This document shows positions 44,701 through 52,997 of a stretch of 64,000 nt of DNA, in pieces. The DNA lies in contig NZ_JAUSTJ010000001.1 of assembly GCF_030812785.1 (NCBI RefSeq), forward strand, positions 930,001 through 994,000, read 5' to 3'. This DNA comes from Sphingomonas kyeonggiensis. GTDB taxonomy: Bacteria > Pseudomonadota > Alphaproteobacteria > Sphingomonadales > Sphingomonadaceae. The translations under genes were made by a program, and so were the position numbers. How positions within the stretch are numbered: position 1 is the stretch's first letter; each line of letters starts with the position of its first letter. The notes beneath the pieces were generated by a model. The model was given only the letters and a program-made list of their open reading frames with translations. It was not told the origin of the DNA and ran no database searches.

Positions 44701-45121
44701 TCCGCCCCTGGCTGACCAGCGCGGGGGAGTGGGCGCCCGTCGCCGCATCGGCGAACATCAGCGCCACGTCCTTGGCGCGCACGTCGCGCCCGTTGATCCG
44801 ATAGGCGGAGCCGGCGCCGCGCTCGATCCGGCGGACGACTTCCAGCTCGTCGTCCTCGCCGACCTGGTCGGCCTGGATGGTGACTTCGGCGAAGTCGCGC
44901 GAGGGGCGGGTGGCGGTGCCGGCGAAGATCACGTCTTCCATGCCGGCGCCGCGCATCGACTTGGCGCTGGTCTCGCCCATCACCCAGCGCAGCGCTTCGA
45001 GCAGGTTGGACTTGCCGCACCCATTGGGGCCGACGATCCCCGTCAGCCCCGGCTCGATGCGGAGGTCAGCCGGGTCGACGAAGCTCTTGAAGCCCGTCAG
45101 CCGCAGCCGCTTGATCTGCAC
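41714..45121 (-). CDS. smc: Chromosome segregation protein SMC
   Basis: SMC (1135 residues) is the ATPase of the condensin-like complex with ScpA and ScpB. Walker A GPNGCGKSN (31-39) begins the head, two long coiled coils (about 170-500 and 640-930) flank the hinge, and the C-terminal head carries the ABC signature LLSGGEQALTA and Walker B CVLDEVDAPLDDAN. It follows the DsbA-like genes by 29 bases and probably shares their transcript. The size is typical for alphaproteobacteria. Confidence 0.96.
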   Translation of the reverse strand: MQIKRLRLTGFKSFVDPADLRIEPGLTGIVGPNGCGKSNLLEALRWVMGETSAKSMRGAGMEDVIFAGTATRPSRDFAEVTIQADQVGEDDELEVVRRIERGAGSAYRINGRDVRAKDVALMFADAATGAHSPALVSQGRISAIIMAKPGERRAMLEEAAGISGLHVRRKDAEQRLRATEANLTRLDEVIGDQENRAAQLKRQARQAERYRELSDRIRVAEARMIFARWRDAASAADAAKKEAAAAEALVAERTRAHDSAVAVQQDAAEKLATLRAEALSVRDRATEAMHGLATLRADKAAVERRIQELQDATRRLEEDRGREGALARDAAEALARLDEEGKTLDRRIAETTARMPHLDAALADAERAARDAEVALAQALAAQATEAAEARVAEAALAAARTRVERSERDRARIDAELKALPDPEPLKAEKLRAAEARAQAIRQAESARTGLARADAEERSAIEARNHAQAKRATAHAELAQLDSEAAALAKATRPSDKDRLLDKLKVDAGYERALAAALGDDLEAGLDTSAERYWAGAEPQKGDPGAPSGTSPLGQHVQAPAGLSRRLAQVLVAESDDGQPLAVGQRLVTLAGVLRRWDGYVAKSGGAAAAERLVRVNRLAAIEKARPAAVRAVESADAELMRIEDNIAEARRAAVDCRRVLEHAENAGREAGRAEDRATAQLERLDSQRADLDVRIRRIAAEQDEAATELNRAEAAKAALPDGTETRARVASLSTDAEGKRAAAASARAERGTLEREIAATRERHAAAGAEAKSWKSRAGDAARRANEMEKRGLQLAEESEALAGKPAALAAQLAEAEAATEKARIESAAAQAAEREAEIAVRETEGAVRGANEILAQAREERAGAAARAENQEMRRIEMGRISGERFECPPPLLPQKAGFDEATVRAPEEESTGHEKLNAERERIGPVNLVAETELAELEAAFTSNAAERDELAQAVNQLRGSIGTLNREGRQRLLSAFEAVDQHFRRLFSTLFNGGAAHLELIDSDDPLEAGLEIMAQPPGKKLQSLTLLSGGEQALTAVALIFALFLTNPAPICVLDEVDAPLDDANIDRFCDLLERMTEETATRYLIVTHNAATMSRMHRLFGVTMVERGVSRLVSVDLGGAESLLAAE

Positions 45122-45150
45122 CCTGGCTTACCCCCGCCGCGTCATGGGCG

Positions 45151-45909
45151 TCAGCGCGCGCCCGCTGCCTTGAGCAGCGGCTCGAGCTGCTCCCAGGAGC
45201 CGGCATCGACCTTCTTGCCGTTGATGAAGAAGCTCGGGGTGCCGCTCACGCCATAGACCGTGGCGGCATCGGCATTGACCTTGGCGATCGCGTCGATCTT
45301 CTTCTGGTCGGCCAGGCACGCGCGGGCCTTGGCTTCGGGCACGCCGCGCTGCTTCATGAAGTCGATCATGCCGAGCGCCTCGGCAAAGCCCACCGCGGCC
45401 TGCGGCGCCGCCTGGCCCTGGAGCTGCTGGACCAGCTGCGGGTTGGTCTTCACCAGCTGCTCGGTGCGGCTGAGGAACTGCTCCTGGTTCTCGAAATACT
45501 GGTCGAGCATGCTGAAGAAGCTCTCGTCCGGCACGCACTGGTTGAGCAGCGCCGCGGCAAGGTCGGGCGCGCCGTGGATCAGGAAGTCGCGGAATTCCCA
45601 GCTGACCTTGCCGGTGGAGATATAGTTCTTGCGCAGCGGCTCGGGCGCGGTGCGGCCGAACAGCCCGCAATAGGGGCAGTTGCGCGAGCCATATTCGACC
45701 AGCTTGATCGGGGCGTTCGGATTGCCCTGGAGATAGCCGCCATCCTTGGTCTTGGTGATCGTGTCGACCCAGGCCTTGCCGGCGGGCGCGGTGACCGACG
45801 CGACCGGCGCGGCGCTCACCGCCGCGCTGCTGTTGCCCTTGTCGTCGCCGCCGCACGAAGCGAGCGCGAACAGCGCGGGGATCAGGGCCAGGGCCAATTT
45901 GATACGCAT
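45151..45909 (-). CDS. DsbA-family thiol-disulfide lipoprotein
   Basis: This 252-residue protein has a lipoprotein signal (LFALASCGG) and a thioredoxin fold with an inserted helical domain. The active site is CPYC in LVEYGSRNCPYCGLF and the cis-Pro loop is GTPSFFING, as in DsbA/DsbG-type oxidoreductases. It would form or shuffle disulfides in the periplasm. The neighbour at 45932 is a paralogue (same GSRxCPxCGxF context), lying just upstream in the operon. Confidence 0.9.
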   Translation of the reverse strand: MRIKLALALIPALFALASCGGDDKGNSSAAVSAAPVASVTAPAGKAWVDTITKTKDGGYLQGNPNAPIKLVEYGSRNCPYCGLFGRTAPEPLRKNYISTGKVSWEFRDFLIHGAPDLAAALLNQCVPDESFFSMLDQYFENQEQFLSRTEQLVKTNPQLVQQLQGQAAPQAAVGFAEALGMIDFMKQRGVPEAKARACLADQKKIDAIAKVNADAATVYGVSGTPSFFINGKKVDAGSWEQLEPLLKAAGAR

Positions 45910-45931
45910 GGGGTCTTTCTCTCCAGAAAAG

Positions 45932-46654
45932 TCAGGCGCCGTTCGCCCAGAGCTCGGGCAGCAACCGGTCCCAGGTGAACGCACTTACCTTGCGGGCATT
46001 GACGATGAAAGTGGGCGTGCTCTGCACCTGGTAGACCTTCACCGCATCGGCATTGGTCTGCGAGATGCGGGCGATCAGCTTGGGATCGGCCAGGCACTTG
46101 CGCGCCTGGGCCTCGGGCAGGCCCTGGGTCTTCATGAAGGCGATCATGCCGGTCGCCTCGGCGAAGCGCGTCGCCATCTGGCCCGCCGGCAGCTTCTGCC
46201 AGGCCTCGACCTGCTGGGGCTGGTTCTTCAGCGCGGCCTCCAGCTTCTCCTCGAACTGGTGCTGGTTGGCGAACAGCGCATCGAGCACCGGGAAGAAGCG
46301 GGCGGTGGGCACGCACTGGTTGAGCAGCGCCGCGGCCAGGTCGGGCGGGCCGTGGATCAGATAGTCGCGGAACTCGTAGCTCACCTTGCCGCTGGCGATA
46401 TAGTCGCTGCGCAGCGGCGGCACGCCCTCGGCGGCGAAGCGCCCGCAGGTCGGGCAGCCGCGCGAGCCATATTCGACCAGCTTGACCGGCGCGTCCGGAT
46501 TGCCCTGGCGGAAGCCGCCCTGCGGGGTGATGGCGACGGTGGCGGTCCAGTTGGGCGCCGCTGCGGGTTTGGCCGGAGCCTTCGCCTGCTGCGCCGAGGC
46601 GCCGCCAGCCAGGGCCAGCGCAAGCGCGCCGGCGATCATGAAATAGGTTCGCAT
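45932..46654 (-). CDS. DsbA-family thiol-disulfide protein, second copy
   Basis: This 240-residue secreted protein has a signal peptide (cleaved after ASA) and the same thioredoxin plus helical insert design as its neighbour. The active site is CPTC in LVEYGSRGCPTCGRF and the cis-Pro loop is STPTFIVNA. It differs from its neighbour by lacking a lipobox, so it is soluble. Its ATG overlaps the dciA stop (TGATG). The CPTC versus CPYC dipeptides suggest different redox potentials, which is inference. Confidence 0.9.
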   Translation of the reverse strand: MRTYFMIAGALALALAGGASAQQAKAPAKPAAAPNWTATVAITPQGGFRQGNPDAPVKLVEYGSRGCPTCGRFAAEGVPPLRSDYIASGKVSYEFRDYLIHGPPDLAAALLNQCVPTARFFPVLDALFANQHQFEEKLEAALKNQPQQVEAWQKLPAGQMATRFAEATGMIAFMKTQGLPEAQARKCLADPKLIARISQTNADAVKVYQVQSTPTFIVNARKVSAFTWDRLLPELWANGA

Positions 46655-47187
46655 CAGTCGATCCGGCCGATCTTGGGTTTCTCGTCGCTCGCCGCGACGC
46701 CGGCGGCCAGTGCCTCGAGCACGGCCTTCAATTCGGGATCGGCGATGCCGCGCAGGCTGTCGCCCATCGCCTCGCTCAGCGGCTTGAGGCTGGGCGGCGG
46801 CGCGGCCTTTGCCGGCGCCTTCACCTGGCCGTGGCGGATGGCGATCCTCGCCACCGCCGGATAGCCGAAGAAGCGGTTCACCCGGTCCATGATCTCGGGC
46901 GCGACATGCTGCATCGTCGGCGCGAAGGCGCCCGAGACGATCAGGCTCAGCACGCCCTGCTCGCGCTTGCCCTGGGGGAACTTGATCGATTCGGGGATCG
47001 AGACCCGGGCATAGCGCTCGCCGACGATCTCGGCCCAGCGGCTGACGATCGAATGCTGGACGAAGCCGAACTTGCGGAAGCTCGCCGCGCCGACATCGGG
47101 CAGCAGCTCGGAGACCGAGCGGGCGCGGAGCGCACGCGGCGGTATCGGGGCCGGCTGGCGGGTCGTGGCACGTGGGGGTTTCGTCAT
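46654..47187 (-). CDS. dciA: DciA-like helicase loader (DUF721)
   Basis: This 177-residue protein has the DUF721/DciA domain (FGFVQHSIVSRWAEIVGERY, then EQGVLSLIVSGAFAPTMQHV), with basic flanks and a C-terminal extension. DciA replaces DnaC as loader of the DnaB helicase in many bacteria. It is divergent from mutY by a short gap and overlaps the downstream DsbA-like gene. The start at 47187 is the ATG before the basic N-terminal extension TKPPRATTRQPAP. Confidence 0.85.
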   Translation of the reverse strand: MTKPPRATTRQPAPIPPRALRARSVSELLPDVGAASFRKFGFVQHSIVSRWAEIVGERYARVSIPESIKFPQGKREQGVLSLIVSGAFAPTMQHVAPEIMDRVNRFFGYPAVARIAIRHGQVKAPAKAAPPPSLKPLSEAMGDSLRGIADPELKAVLEALAAGVAASDEKPKIGRID

Positions 47188-47214
47188 TTCCGCCAACCCA
47201 TGCCATAGGGCCCT

Positions 47215-48270
47215 GTGCCCGACAACGCCTCTCGCGCAATCGCCGCTGCGCTGCTCCACTGGTATGACCGCAATGCCCGCGACCTGCCCTGGCGCGCGCG
47301 GCCCGGCGCCAACGCGCCCGACCCCTATCGCGTCTGGCTGTCCGAGGTGATGCTGCAGCAGACCCAGGTCGCCAGCGTCATCCCCTATTTCGACAAATTC
47401 ACTTCGCGCTGGCCGAGCGTGGAGGCGCTCGCCGCGTCGCAGGATGCCGATCTGATGGCCGCCTGGGCAGGGCTCGGCTATTATGCCCGCGCCCGCAACC
47501 TGCTCGCCTGCGCCCGCGAAGTGGCGCGGCGCGGGGCGTTCCCGGACACCGAATCGGGCCTGCGCGAGCTGCCGGGCGTGGGCGGCTATACCGCCGCGGC
47601 GATCGCCGCGATCGCCTTCGGCCGGCGCGCGGTGGTGGTCGATGCCAATGTCGAGCGCGTCGTCTCGCGGCTGTTCGCCGTCGAGGAATCGCTGCCGGGG
47701 GCGAAGGCGAAGATCTATGCGCTCACCGATTCGGTGACGCCGGAGCTGCGCTCGGGCGACTTCGCCCAGGCGATGATGGACCTCGGCAGCGGCATCTGCA
47801 CCGCCCGCTCGCCGAAATGCCTGCTCTGCCCTCTCAGGGAGCATTGCGCCGGTTTCGCGGGCGGGGCGCCCGAGCGCTATCCCATCAAGGCCGCCAAACC
47901 GCCCAAGCCGCAGCGCTTCGGCACGATGTTCTGGCTCGAGCGGGACGGCGCGGTGCTGCTCGTCCGCCGTCCGGACAAGGGGCTGCTGGGGGGCATGCGC
48001 GCACTGCCCACCGGCCCCTGGGCCGATTCGGCGCCGGGCCTCGCCGGTGCCCCTGCCGATGCCGCGTGGCGCACGCTCGATGACAGCGTCAGCCACGGCT
48101 TCACCCATTTCAACCTCGATGTCGCACTTGCAGCTGCAACATTGTCGTCGCATGCAGGCGCCGCCGTGGAAGGCGAGTGGTGGCCGATAGCCGATCTCGA
48201 ATCGGCCGGACTGCCCACGGTCTTCGCCAAGGCGATGCGAGTTTTCAGGAGACGGTTATGCGCGGAGTGA
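47215..48270 (+). CDS. mutY: A/G-specific adenine glycosylase MutY
   Basis: MutY (351 residues) removes adenine opposite 8-oxoguanine. The catalytic Glu44 (WLSEVML) and Asp143 (VVDANVER) are present, with the helix-hairpin-helix LPGVGGYTAAAI. The iron-sulfur cluster is bound by Cys195, Cys202, Cys205 and Cys211. A NUDIX-like C-terminal domain follows. The start is GTG at 47215; no ATG is better placed. The end overlaps the serine hydrolase gene by 13 bases. Confidence 0.95.
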   Translation: MPDNASRAIAAALLHWYDRNARDLPWRARPGANAPDPYRVWLSEVMLQQTQVASVIPYFDKFTSRWPSVEALAASQDADLMAAWAGLGYYARARNLLACAREVARRGAFPDTESGLRELPGVGGYTAAAIAAIAFGRRAVVVDANVERVVSRLFAVEESLPGAKAKIYALTDSVTPELRSGDFAQAMMDLGSGICTARSPKCLLCPLREHCAGFAGGAPERYPIKAAKPPKPQRFGTMFWLERDGAVLLVRRPDKGLLGGMRALPTGPWADSAPGLAGAPADAAWRTLDDSVSHGFTHFNLDVALAAATLSSHAGAAVEGEWWPIADLESAGLPTVFAKAMRVFRRRLCAE

Positions 48271-49541
48271 TCGGTTTCGGCTTTGGCATCGCGGCGCTGG
48301 CCGCGCCGGCTTTCGCGCAGACCGCTCCCAAGCCTCCTGCCGCGCCCAGTGTCTCCGCCGAGACCGCGCTGGCCAAGCGCTATGTCGCCGAAGGCAAGGT
48401 GCCCGGCATCGTCATCCTCGCCGGCCGCCCCGATGGCAGCATCTCCGTGGTCAGCGAAGGTCGCGTCGCCGACGAGCCGACCGCGCACAAGGCGGATGTC
48501 GACAGCCTGTGGCGCGTCTATTCGATGACCAAGCCGATCACCGGCATCGCCGCGATGATCCTGGTCGAGCAGGGCAAGCTCAGGCTCGACCAGCCGATCA
48601 GCGACTTCATCCCGGCTTTCAAGAACATGAAGGTGCTGGTCGATCCGTCCAAGGACCTGACCACCCGCCCGGCGACGACGCCGATCACCGTGCGCCACCT
48701 GCTCACCCACACCGCGGGCCTCGGCTACAACATCATCACCAAGGGGCCGCTGCTCGACGAATACAACAAGCTCGGCATCAACCCGGCCCAGGTGAACGCC
48801 CAGATGGAAGCCCAGATGGCGCAGCTGCGCCCGGACAGCCTGGAGGAATTCGCCAACCGCACCGCCTCGCTCCCGCTGATCGCCGAGCCGGGCACCAAGT
48901 GGAGCTATTCGATCGGCCTCGATGTGCTCGGCCGGGTGATCGAAGTGGCGAGCGGCATGCCCTTCGACCAGTTCGTCAACACGCGCATCTTCGCACCTCT
49001 CAAGATGCAGCAGAGCTACTGGACGGTGCCGGCGGACAAGCTCGGCAATTTCTCCAGCAACTATGTCTTCATGGGCACCACCCGCGTCGTCGCCGATCCG
49101 GCGGCAAGCTCGATCTACCTGAAGAAGCCCGAATTCCCCTATGGCGGCGCAGGCCTCGTCATGTCGGCGCGCGACTATGACCGGTTCCTCCACATGCTGC
49201 TGAACGGGGGCACGCTCGACGGCGTCCGTATCCTCAAGCCCGAAACCGTTGCAGTCGCGATGTCGAACCTGCTGCCCGCCTGCGCCGACACCTCGATCCT
49301 CAACGAAACCGCGAAGGACACCGGCGCGCAGATGGGCTTCGGTGCTGGCGGCTCGGTCTATCTGAACGACGTGGCCGGTGGCCCCGGCAAGGGCACGTTC
49401 GGCTGGGGCGGTGCCGCGGGCACGATCGCCTGGGTCGATCCGGTCCACAAGGTGCGCGGCGTCGGCATGATCAACCTGTTCGGCGACACGCCGCTCAAGC
49501 GCGAAGTGTCCAAGGCGATCTACGCCGATATCGCCAAGTGA
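48258..49541 (+). CDS. Serine hydrolase of the beta-lactamase/esterase family
   Basis: This 427-residue protein has a signal peptide (cleaved after AFA) and a penicillin-binding-like fold. The nucleophile motif is SMTK (Ser89-Lys92); the second motif is YSI at 217-219 (usual YAN/YSN), and GWGGAAGT near residue 395 stands for the KTG loop. These enzymes are usually esterases or peptidases rather than true beta-lactamases. The ATG at 48258 lies inside mutY after AGGAGAC; the longer frame is part of mutY. Confidence 0.88.
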   Translation: MRGVIGFGFGIAALAAPAFAQTAPKPPAAPSVSAETALAKRYVAEGKVPGIVILAGRPDGSISVVSEGRVADEPTAHKADVDSLWRVYSMTKPITGIAAMILVEQGKLRLDQPISDFIPAFKNMKVLVDPSKDLTTRPATTPITVRHLLTHTAGLGYNIITKGPLLDEYNKLGINPAQVNAQMEAQMAQLRPDSLEEFANRTASLPLIAEPGTKWSYSIGLDVLGRVIEVASGMPFDQFVNTRIFAPLKMQQSYWTVPADKLGNFSSNYVFMGTTRVVADPAASSIYLKKPEFPYGGAGLVMSARDYDRFLHMLLNGGTLDGVRILKPETVAVAMSNLLPACADTSILNETAKDTGAQMGFGAGGSVYLNDVAGGPGKGTFGWGGAAGTIAWVDPVHKVRGVGMINLFGDTPLKREVSKAIYADIAK

Positions 49542-50425
49542 ATCCGGGCCCAGTGCTGACGCCCGGTTTCACCGGCAACACGCTCGACCGTGCCGACCGT
49601 GTCCGCCACCAGCCCGAGCTGCTCGAGGCGGCGCTGACCGACCCGGCCGCGCGGCTGCTAGTGCTCGACGGGCTCGATCCGGTGCTCGACGAGCAGGGCC
49701 GGCTGACCTGGACTAGCCTGGCCGAGGCGCAGGGGGCGCTGCTCTTCCTCGGCTATGACCAGGGCGCGCCGCGCTTCGTCTCGGCCCTGCCCGACGACAT
49801 GCCCGTGCCGATGGGCCGCTCGCCGGCGATGTTCGCACTGCTCGATCGCTTCGCCGCGCCCGATGCCGCCAACTATGCCGCGGCGCGCAGCCTGGTCTTC
49901 TGGCACGGCCGCCACCGTTTCTGCGCCAATTGCGGCTCGTTGACCGATATCTCGCATGCCGGCTGGGGGCGTCACTGCCCGAATTGCGGCGCCGAGCATT
50001 TCCCGCGGGTCGAGCCTGTGGTCATCATGCTCGCGGAAAGTGGCGACGCTGCGCTGCTCGGCCGCCAGCCGAGCTGGCCTCCGGGCCGCTATTCGGCGCT
50101 GGCCGGTTTCCTTGAGGTGGGCGAAGCGATCGAGGAAGCGGTGCGTCGCGAAACGTCCGAGGAGTCCGGTATCCGCATCGGCGCGGTCCGCTATGTCGCC
50201 AGCCAGCCCTGGCCCTTCCCGGCGTCGCTGATGGTCGCCTGTATCGGCGAGGCGCTGAACGAGGACATCGCGATCGACGCCAACGAGCTGGAGGATGCCC
50301 GCTGGTTCACCCGTGACGAGGTCCGCCAGGCCCTGGCCCGCGATCCCGCCGCGCCGTTCCTCGCGCCGCCGCCCTATGCGATCGCCCACACGCTGCTGCG
50401 CGCCTGGGCGGAGGAGGGCGCCTAG
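49538..50425 (+). CDS. nudC: NAD+ diphosphatase / RNA-decapping NUDIX enzyme
   Basis: NudC (295 residues) splits NAD(H) to NMN(H) and AMP, and it can remove NAD caps from RNA. It has a zinc ribbon CANCG...CPNCG (in the middle region), a NUDIX box ending in RRETSEESGI, and the family QPWPFPASLM motif. The GTG start at 49538 overlaps the serine hydrolase stop (GTGA). It is convergent with the membrane protein gene by 4 bases. Confidence 0.93.
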   Translation: MNPGPVLTPGFTGNTLDRADRVRHQPELLEAALTDPAARLLVLDGLDPVLDEQGRLTWTSLAEAQGALLFLGYDQGAPRFVSALPDDMPVPMGRSPAMFALLDRFAAPDAANYAAARSLVFWHGRHRFCANCGSLTDISHAGWGRHCPNCGAEHFPRVEPVVIMLAESGDAALLGRQPSWPPGRYSALAGFLEVGEAIEEAVRRETSEESGIRIGAVRYVASQPWPFPASLMVACIGEALNEDIAIDANELEDARWFTRDEVRQALARDPAAPFLAPPPYAIAHTLLRAWAEEGA

Positions 50426-50925
50426 TCCTCCGCCACTGGCTGGGTCGTCCAGCTCGCGTGGAGCGTTGGCACGGTCAAATAGAGCACGAACAGCATATAG
50501 GTGAAGTTGGCCAGCTGCCCGATCAGCACGTCGCGGCTCCAGTTGCCGATCAGCGTCAGCCCAAGCGTCAGCCACAGGCCGACAAAGGCCGTGAACGCCA
50601 CCGTCGCGAAGCCGGCGAGGAAGGCGCGCTGGCGCAGCTGGCGGTCGAATTCGTCGGCCTTGGGCGTGCCCCAGGCCTTGATCGGTCCGAAGATCGGCAG
50701 GAACACGCCGAGCGCAAACCCGACCGAGATCGCGGCATAGCCGAGCTGCGTCGCGTCGGGCCGCGCCAGCCCCCAGATCCACCCGCCGATCGCGAGGGCC
50801 AGTGCGAACATCGGGATCCAGCGGAAATGCCGCCGCCGCACCTCGTGCCGGGCCAGTGCGGGGATGCCGGTGCGCTCGGACGCGGCGTCGAGCTTGGAGA
50901 ACAGGCGCTCGTTGAACTTGGACAT
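50422..50925 (-). CDS. Four-helix membrane protein of unknown function
   Basis: This 167-residue protein has a basic N terminus (HEVRRRHFRWI) and four hydrophobic helices (about 40-60, 68-88, 105-128, 132-155). No family is recognised. Two starts are possible: ATG 50943, overlapping the XRE gene stop as ATGA, or ATG 50925, which has GGAGG at a good distance; I chose the second. It is encoded directly after an XRE regulator, as in pairs where the regulator controls the membrane protein. Confidence 0.78.
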   Translation of the reverse strand: MSKFNERLFSKLDAASERTGIPALARHEVRRRHFRWIPMFALALAIGGWIWGLARPDATQLGYAAISVGFALGVFLPIFGPIKAWGTPKADEFDRQLRQRAFLAGFATVAFTAFVGLWLTLGLTLIGNWSRDVLIGQLANFTYMLFVLYLTVPTLHASWTTQPVAED

Positions 50926-50939
50926 GGCGGCCTCCGGCA

Positions 50940-51182
50940 TCATTCGGCGGCGCGGCGCAGGGCGGCCGCTACCGATTCGAAGGGGGTGAAGGAGAAGACG
51001 AGCTCGACCGGCAGGTCGAATGCCTGCGCGATCTTCATGCCGAGCTCGAGGCTGGGGCTGTAGTCGCCGCGCTCGAGATAGCCGATCGTCTGGGGGTTCA
51101 CCCCCACCGTCTCGGCCAGCTCGCGCCGGCTCATCCCGCGTTCGGCGCGGAACAGGGCAATTCGGTTGTGGATCTGCGGCAA
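50940..51182 (-). CDS. XRE-family transcriptional regulator
   Basis: This small helix-turn-helix protein (about 80 residues) has the Cro/CI-type motif SRRELAETVGVNPQTIGYLE and a C-terminal FDLPVELVFSFTPFES tail, as in short XRE regulators (HigA or YozG-like) paired with membrane proteins. A GTG at 51218 in the same frame would give 92 residues but lies inside a promoter palindrome, so I prefer the TTG at 51182. The extent is therefore uncertain by 36 bases. Confidence 0.75.
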   Translation of the reverse strand: MPQIHNRIALFRAERGMSRRELAETVGVNPQTIGYLERGDYSPSLELGMKIAQAFDLPVELVFSFTPFESVAAALRRAAE

Positions 51183-51188
51183 TGTGGC

Positions 51189-51238
51189 GACTCGGATGAC
51201 GATATGTTGTCTATACACAACGATTCGTCACCCGAGTC
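51189..51238. promoter_or_regulatory. 50-bp hyphenated palindrome, likely operator
   Basis: Two 22-base arms match at 18 positions: the outer halves GACTCGG/CCGAGTC and TGACG/CGTCA and the inner GTTGT/ACAAC around CTATAC. On the minus strand the centre reads GTATAG, which may be the -10 box of the XRE operon. The symmetry fits two nested dimer sites for autoregulation. Confidence 0.5.
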
Positions 51239-51302
51239 AAGCAGGCGCGCGGTCCCGCCGGGAATCGCGTCCCGGCGCCAACTTACGGCCTTTCGGTGTC
51301 CG

Positions 51303-52193
51303 CTACGCTCGCTCGCGCGCCTGCTTGTAGGTGCCGAGCACGCGCATCCACTTGGTGTGGAACTTCAACTCCTCCAGCGCCCGCGCCACCGGCGCCTCGT
51401 CGGGGCTGCCGACGATGTCGGTGTAGAATTCGGTCGCCGCGAAGCTGCCGCCGCGCTGGTAGCTCTCCAGCTTGGTCATGTTGACCCCGTTGGTCGCGAA
51501 GCCGCCCAGCGCCTTGTACAGCGCGGCGGGCACGTTCTTCACCTCGAAGACGAAGGTGGTCATGAACGGGCCTTCCTCCTCGGCCGCCAGCGGCTCGCGC
51601 GCCAGGATCACGAAGCGGGTCATGTTGTGCTCGGCATCGGCGATGTCCTCGCCCAGCATCCTCAGGCCATAGAGCTCGGCCGCGCCCGGGGGGGCCAGCG
51701 CGGCGACCGCGGGATCGGCGTCCTCGGCCACCATCGCGGCGGCGCCGGCGGTGTCGGGATAGGCGAGCGGCGAGATGCCCTGCGCCTTCAGCCAGTGGCG
51801 GCACTGGCCGAGCGCCTGGGGGTGGCTCATCGCCTGTTTGACGCCTTCGATCGGGCCCAGGCCCATCAGCCCGTAGCGGATCGGCAGGAAATGCTCGCCG
51901 ATGATCGACAGCCCCGATTCGGGCAGCAGGAAATGGATGTCGGCGACGCGGCCGTGCAGCGAATTCTCGATCGGGATCATCGCGCAGCCGGCCCGGCCTT
52001 CCTTCACCGCGTCGATCGCGTCCTCGAAAGAAAAGCAGGGGAGCGGCAGCCCGTCGGGAAAGCATTCGCGCACCGCGATATGCGAATTGGCGCCCGGCGC
52101 GCCCTGGAAGGCGACGGCGCGTACGGGGGTCCTTGCGGCCGCCTCGGTCATCTCCGCGACGAGCTTTCTCGCCGGGCTCGCGAAATTCTCCAT
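51303..52193 (-). CDS. pheA: Prephenate dehydratase
   Basis: This 296-residue enzyme makes phenylpyruvate from prephenate in Phe synthesis. It has the N-terminal FQGAPGANSHIAV and FSFEDAIDAV, the catalytic NMTRF motif in the PDT domain, and a C-terminal ACT domain (VFEVKNVPAALYKALGGFAT) for feedback by phenylalanine. No chorismate mutase domain is present; that activity is encoded at 34844-35128. The gene is divergent from the cytochrome c gene. Confidence 0.95.
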   Translation of the reverse strand: MENFASPARKLVAEMTEAAARTPVRAVAFQGAPGANSHIAVRECFPDGLPLPCFSFEDAIDAVKEGRAGCAMIPIENSLHGRVADIHFLLPESGLSIIGEHFLPIRYGLMGLGPIEGVKQAMSHPQALGQCRHWLKAQGISPLAYPDTAGAAAMVAEDADPAVAALAPPGAAELYGLRMLGEDIADAEHNMTRFVILAREPLAAEEEGPFMTTFVFEVKNVPAALYKALGGFATNGVNMTKLESYQRGGSFAATEFYTDIVGSPDEAPVARALEELKFHTKWMRVLGTYKQARERA

Positions 52194-52295
52194 AATGCGC
52201 GGGCGCTAGCTGCCGAACCTCGCAGCCGCAAGCCCCGCTTGCTTTCGCTGCAAGGGCGGCTTTAAAGAAGCGCAACATATCCGCAGGGGCATTTC

Positions 52296-52967
52296 ATGGA
52301 CAATCGCTTCAATACGATCGCGGGATGGGCACTTGCGGGGGGGATTGCTGCGCTCGGACTCTCGATCGCCAGCGGAATGTACTTCCATGCCGAGCGCCCC
52401 GAGCACATGGGCTATGTGATCGAAGGTGTCGAGGAAGCCAGCGAAGGCGGCGCCGCAGTGGTCGCGCCGATCGCGACGCGCCTGGCCAGCGCCGATCTCG
52501 CCAAGGGCGAGGCGTCGTTCAAGAAGTGCATGGCCTGCCACACGATCAACCAGGGCGGCGCCAACGGCATCGGTCCGAACCTCTATGGCACGATGGGTGA
52601 GGGCATTGCCCAAGGCAAGGCCGGCTTCGCCTTCTCCGATGCGCTCAAGGCCGTCGGCGGCAGCTGGGACTTCGACAAGATGGACGCGTGGCTGACCAAC
52701 CCGCGCAAGTTCGCCACCGGCACCAAGATGACCTTCGCGGGCATCCCGGACGCCCAGGAGCGCGCCAACGTCATCGCCTATCTCAACGCCCAGGGCTCGA
52801 ACCTGCCGCTGCCGGCAGCTCCGGCCGCTGGAGCGGCCCCGGTCGAGGGCAATGCCACCGACGATCATGCCGCGGGCGGCAATCTCTCGAACCAGGCGAC
52901 TCCGGCCGAGGGCGCGCCCTCGACGGACCCCGCCGCCAAGGCGCAGGCCGAGAAGAAGGGCGTCTGA
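52296..52967 (+). CDS. Membrane-anchored cytochrome c
   Basis: This 223-residue class I cytochrome c has a single N-terminal membrane helix (about 8-30) as an uncleaved anchor, the heme site CMACH (Cys78, Cys81, His82), and Met145 (TKMTF) as the other axial ligand. The C-terminal 50 residues are a low-complexity Ala/Pro/Gly tail. It resembles the CycM/c552 proteins that pass electrons to terminal oxidases. A terminator follows. Confidence 0.93.
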   Translation: MDNRFNTIAGWALAGGIAALGLSIASGMYFHAERPEHMGYVIEGVEEASEGGAAVVAPIATRLASADLAKGEASFKKCMACHTINQGGANGIGPNLYGTMGEGIAQGKAGFAFSDALKAVGGSWDFDKMDAWLTNPRKFATGTKMTFAGIPDAQERANVIAYLNAQGSNLPLPAAPAAGAAPVEGNATDDHAAGGNLSNQATPAEGAPSTDPAAKAQAEKKGV

Positions 52968-52997
52968 GGACGCGTTTCCGCCGACCGAATCACCAGG

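Noticed and set aside
40406..45256. Plus-strand open frame of 1616 codons opposite smc
   Set aside because: It lies opposite smc and the PLP enzyme gene. Its translation is an Arg/Gly/Ala-rich shadow without motifs.
48258..49541. True class C beta-lactamase conferring resistance
   Set aside because: SxxK is present but the second motif is YSI and the KTG-like loop is altered; esterase/peptidase relatives fit better.
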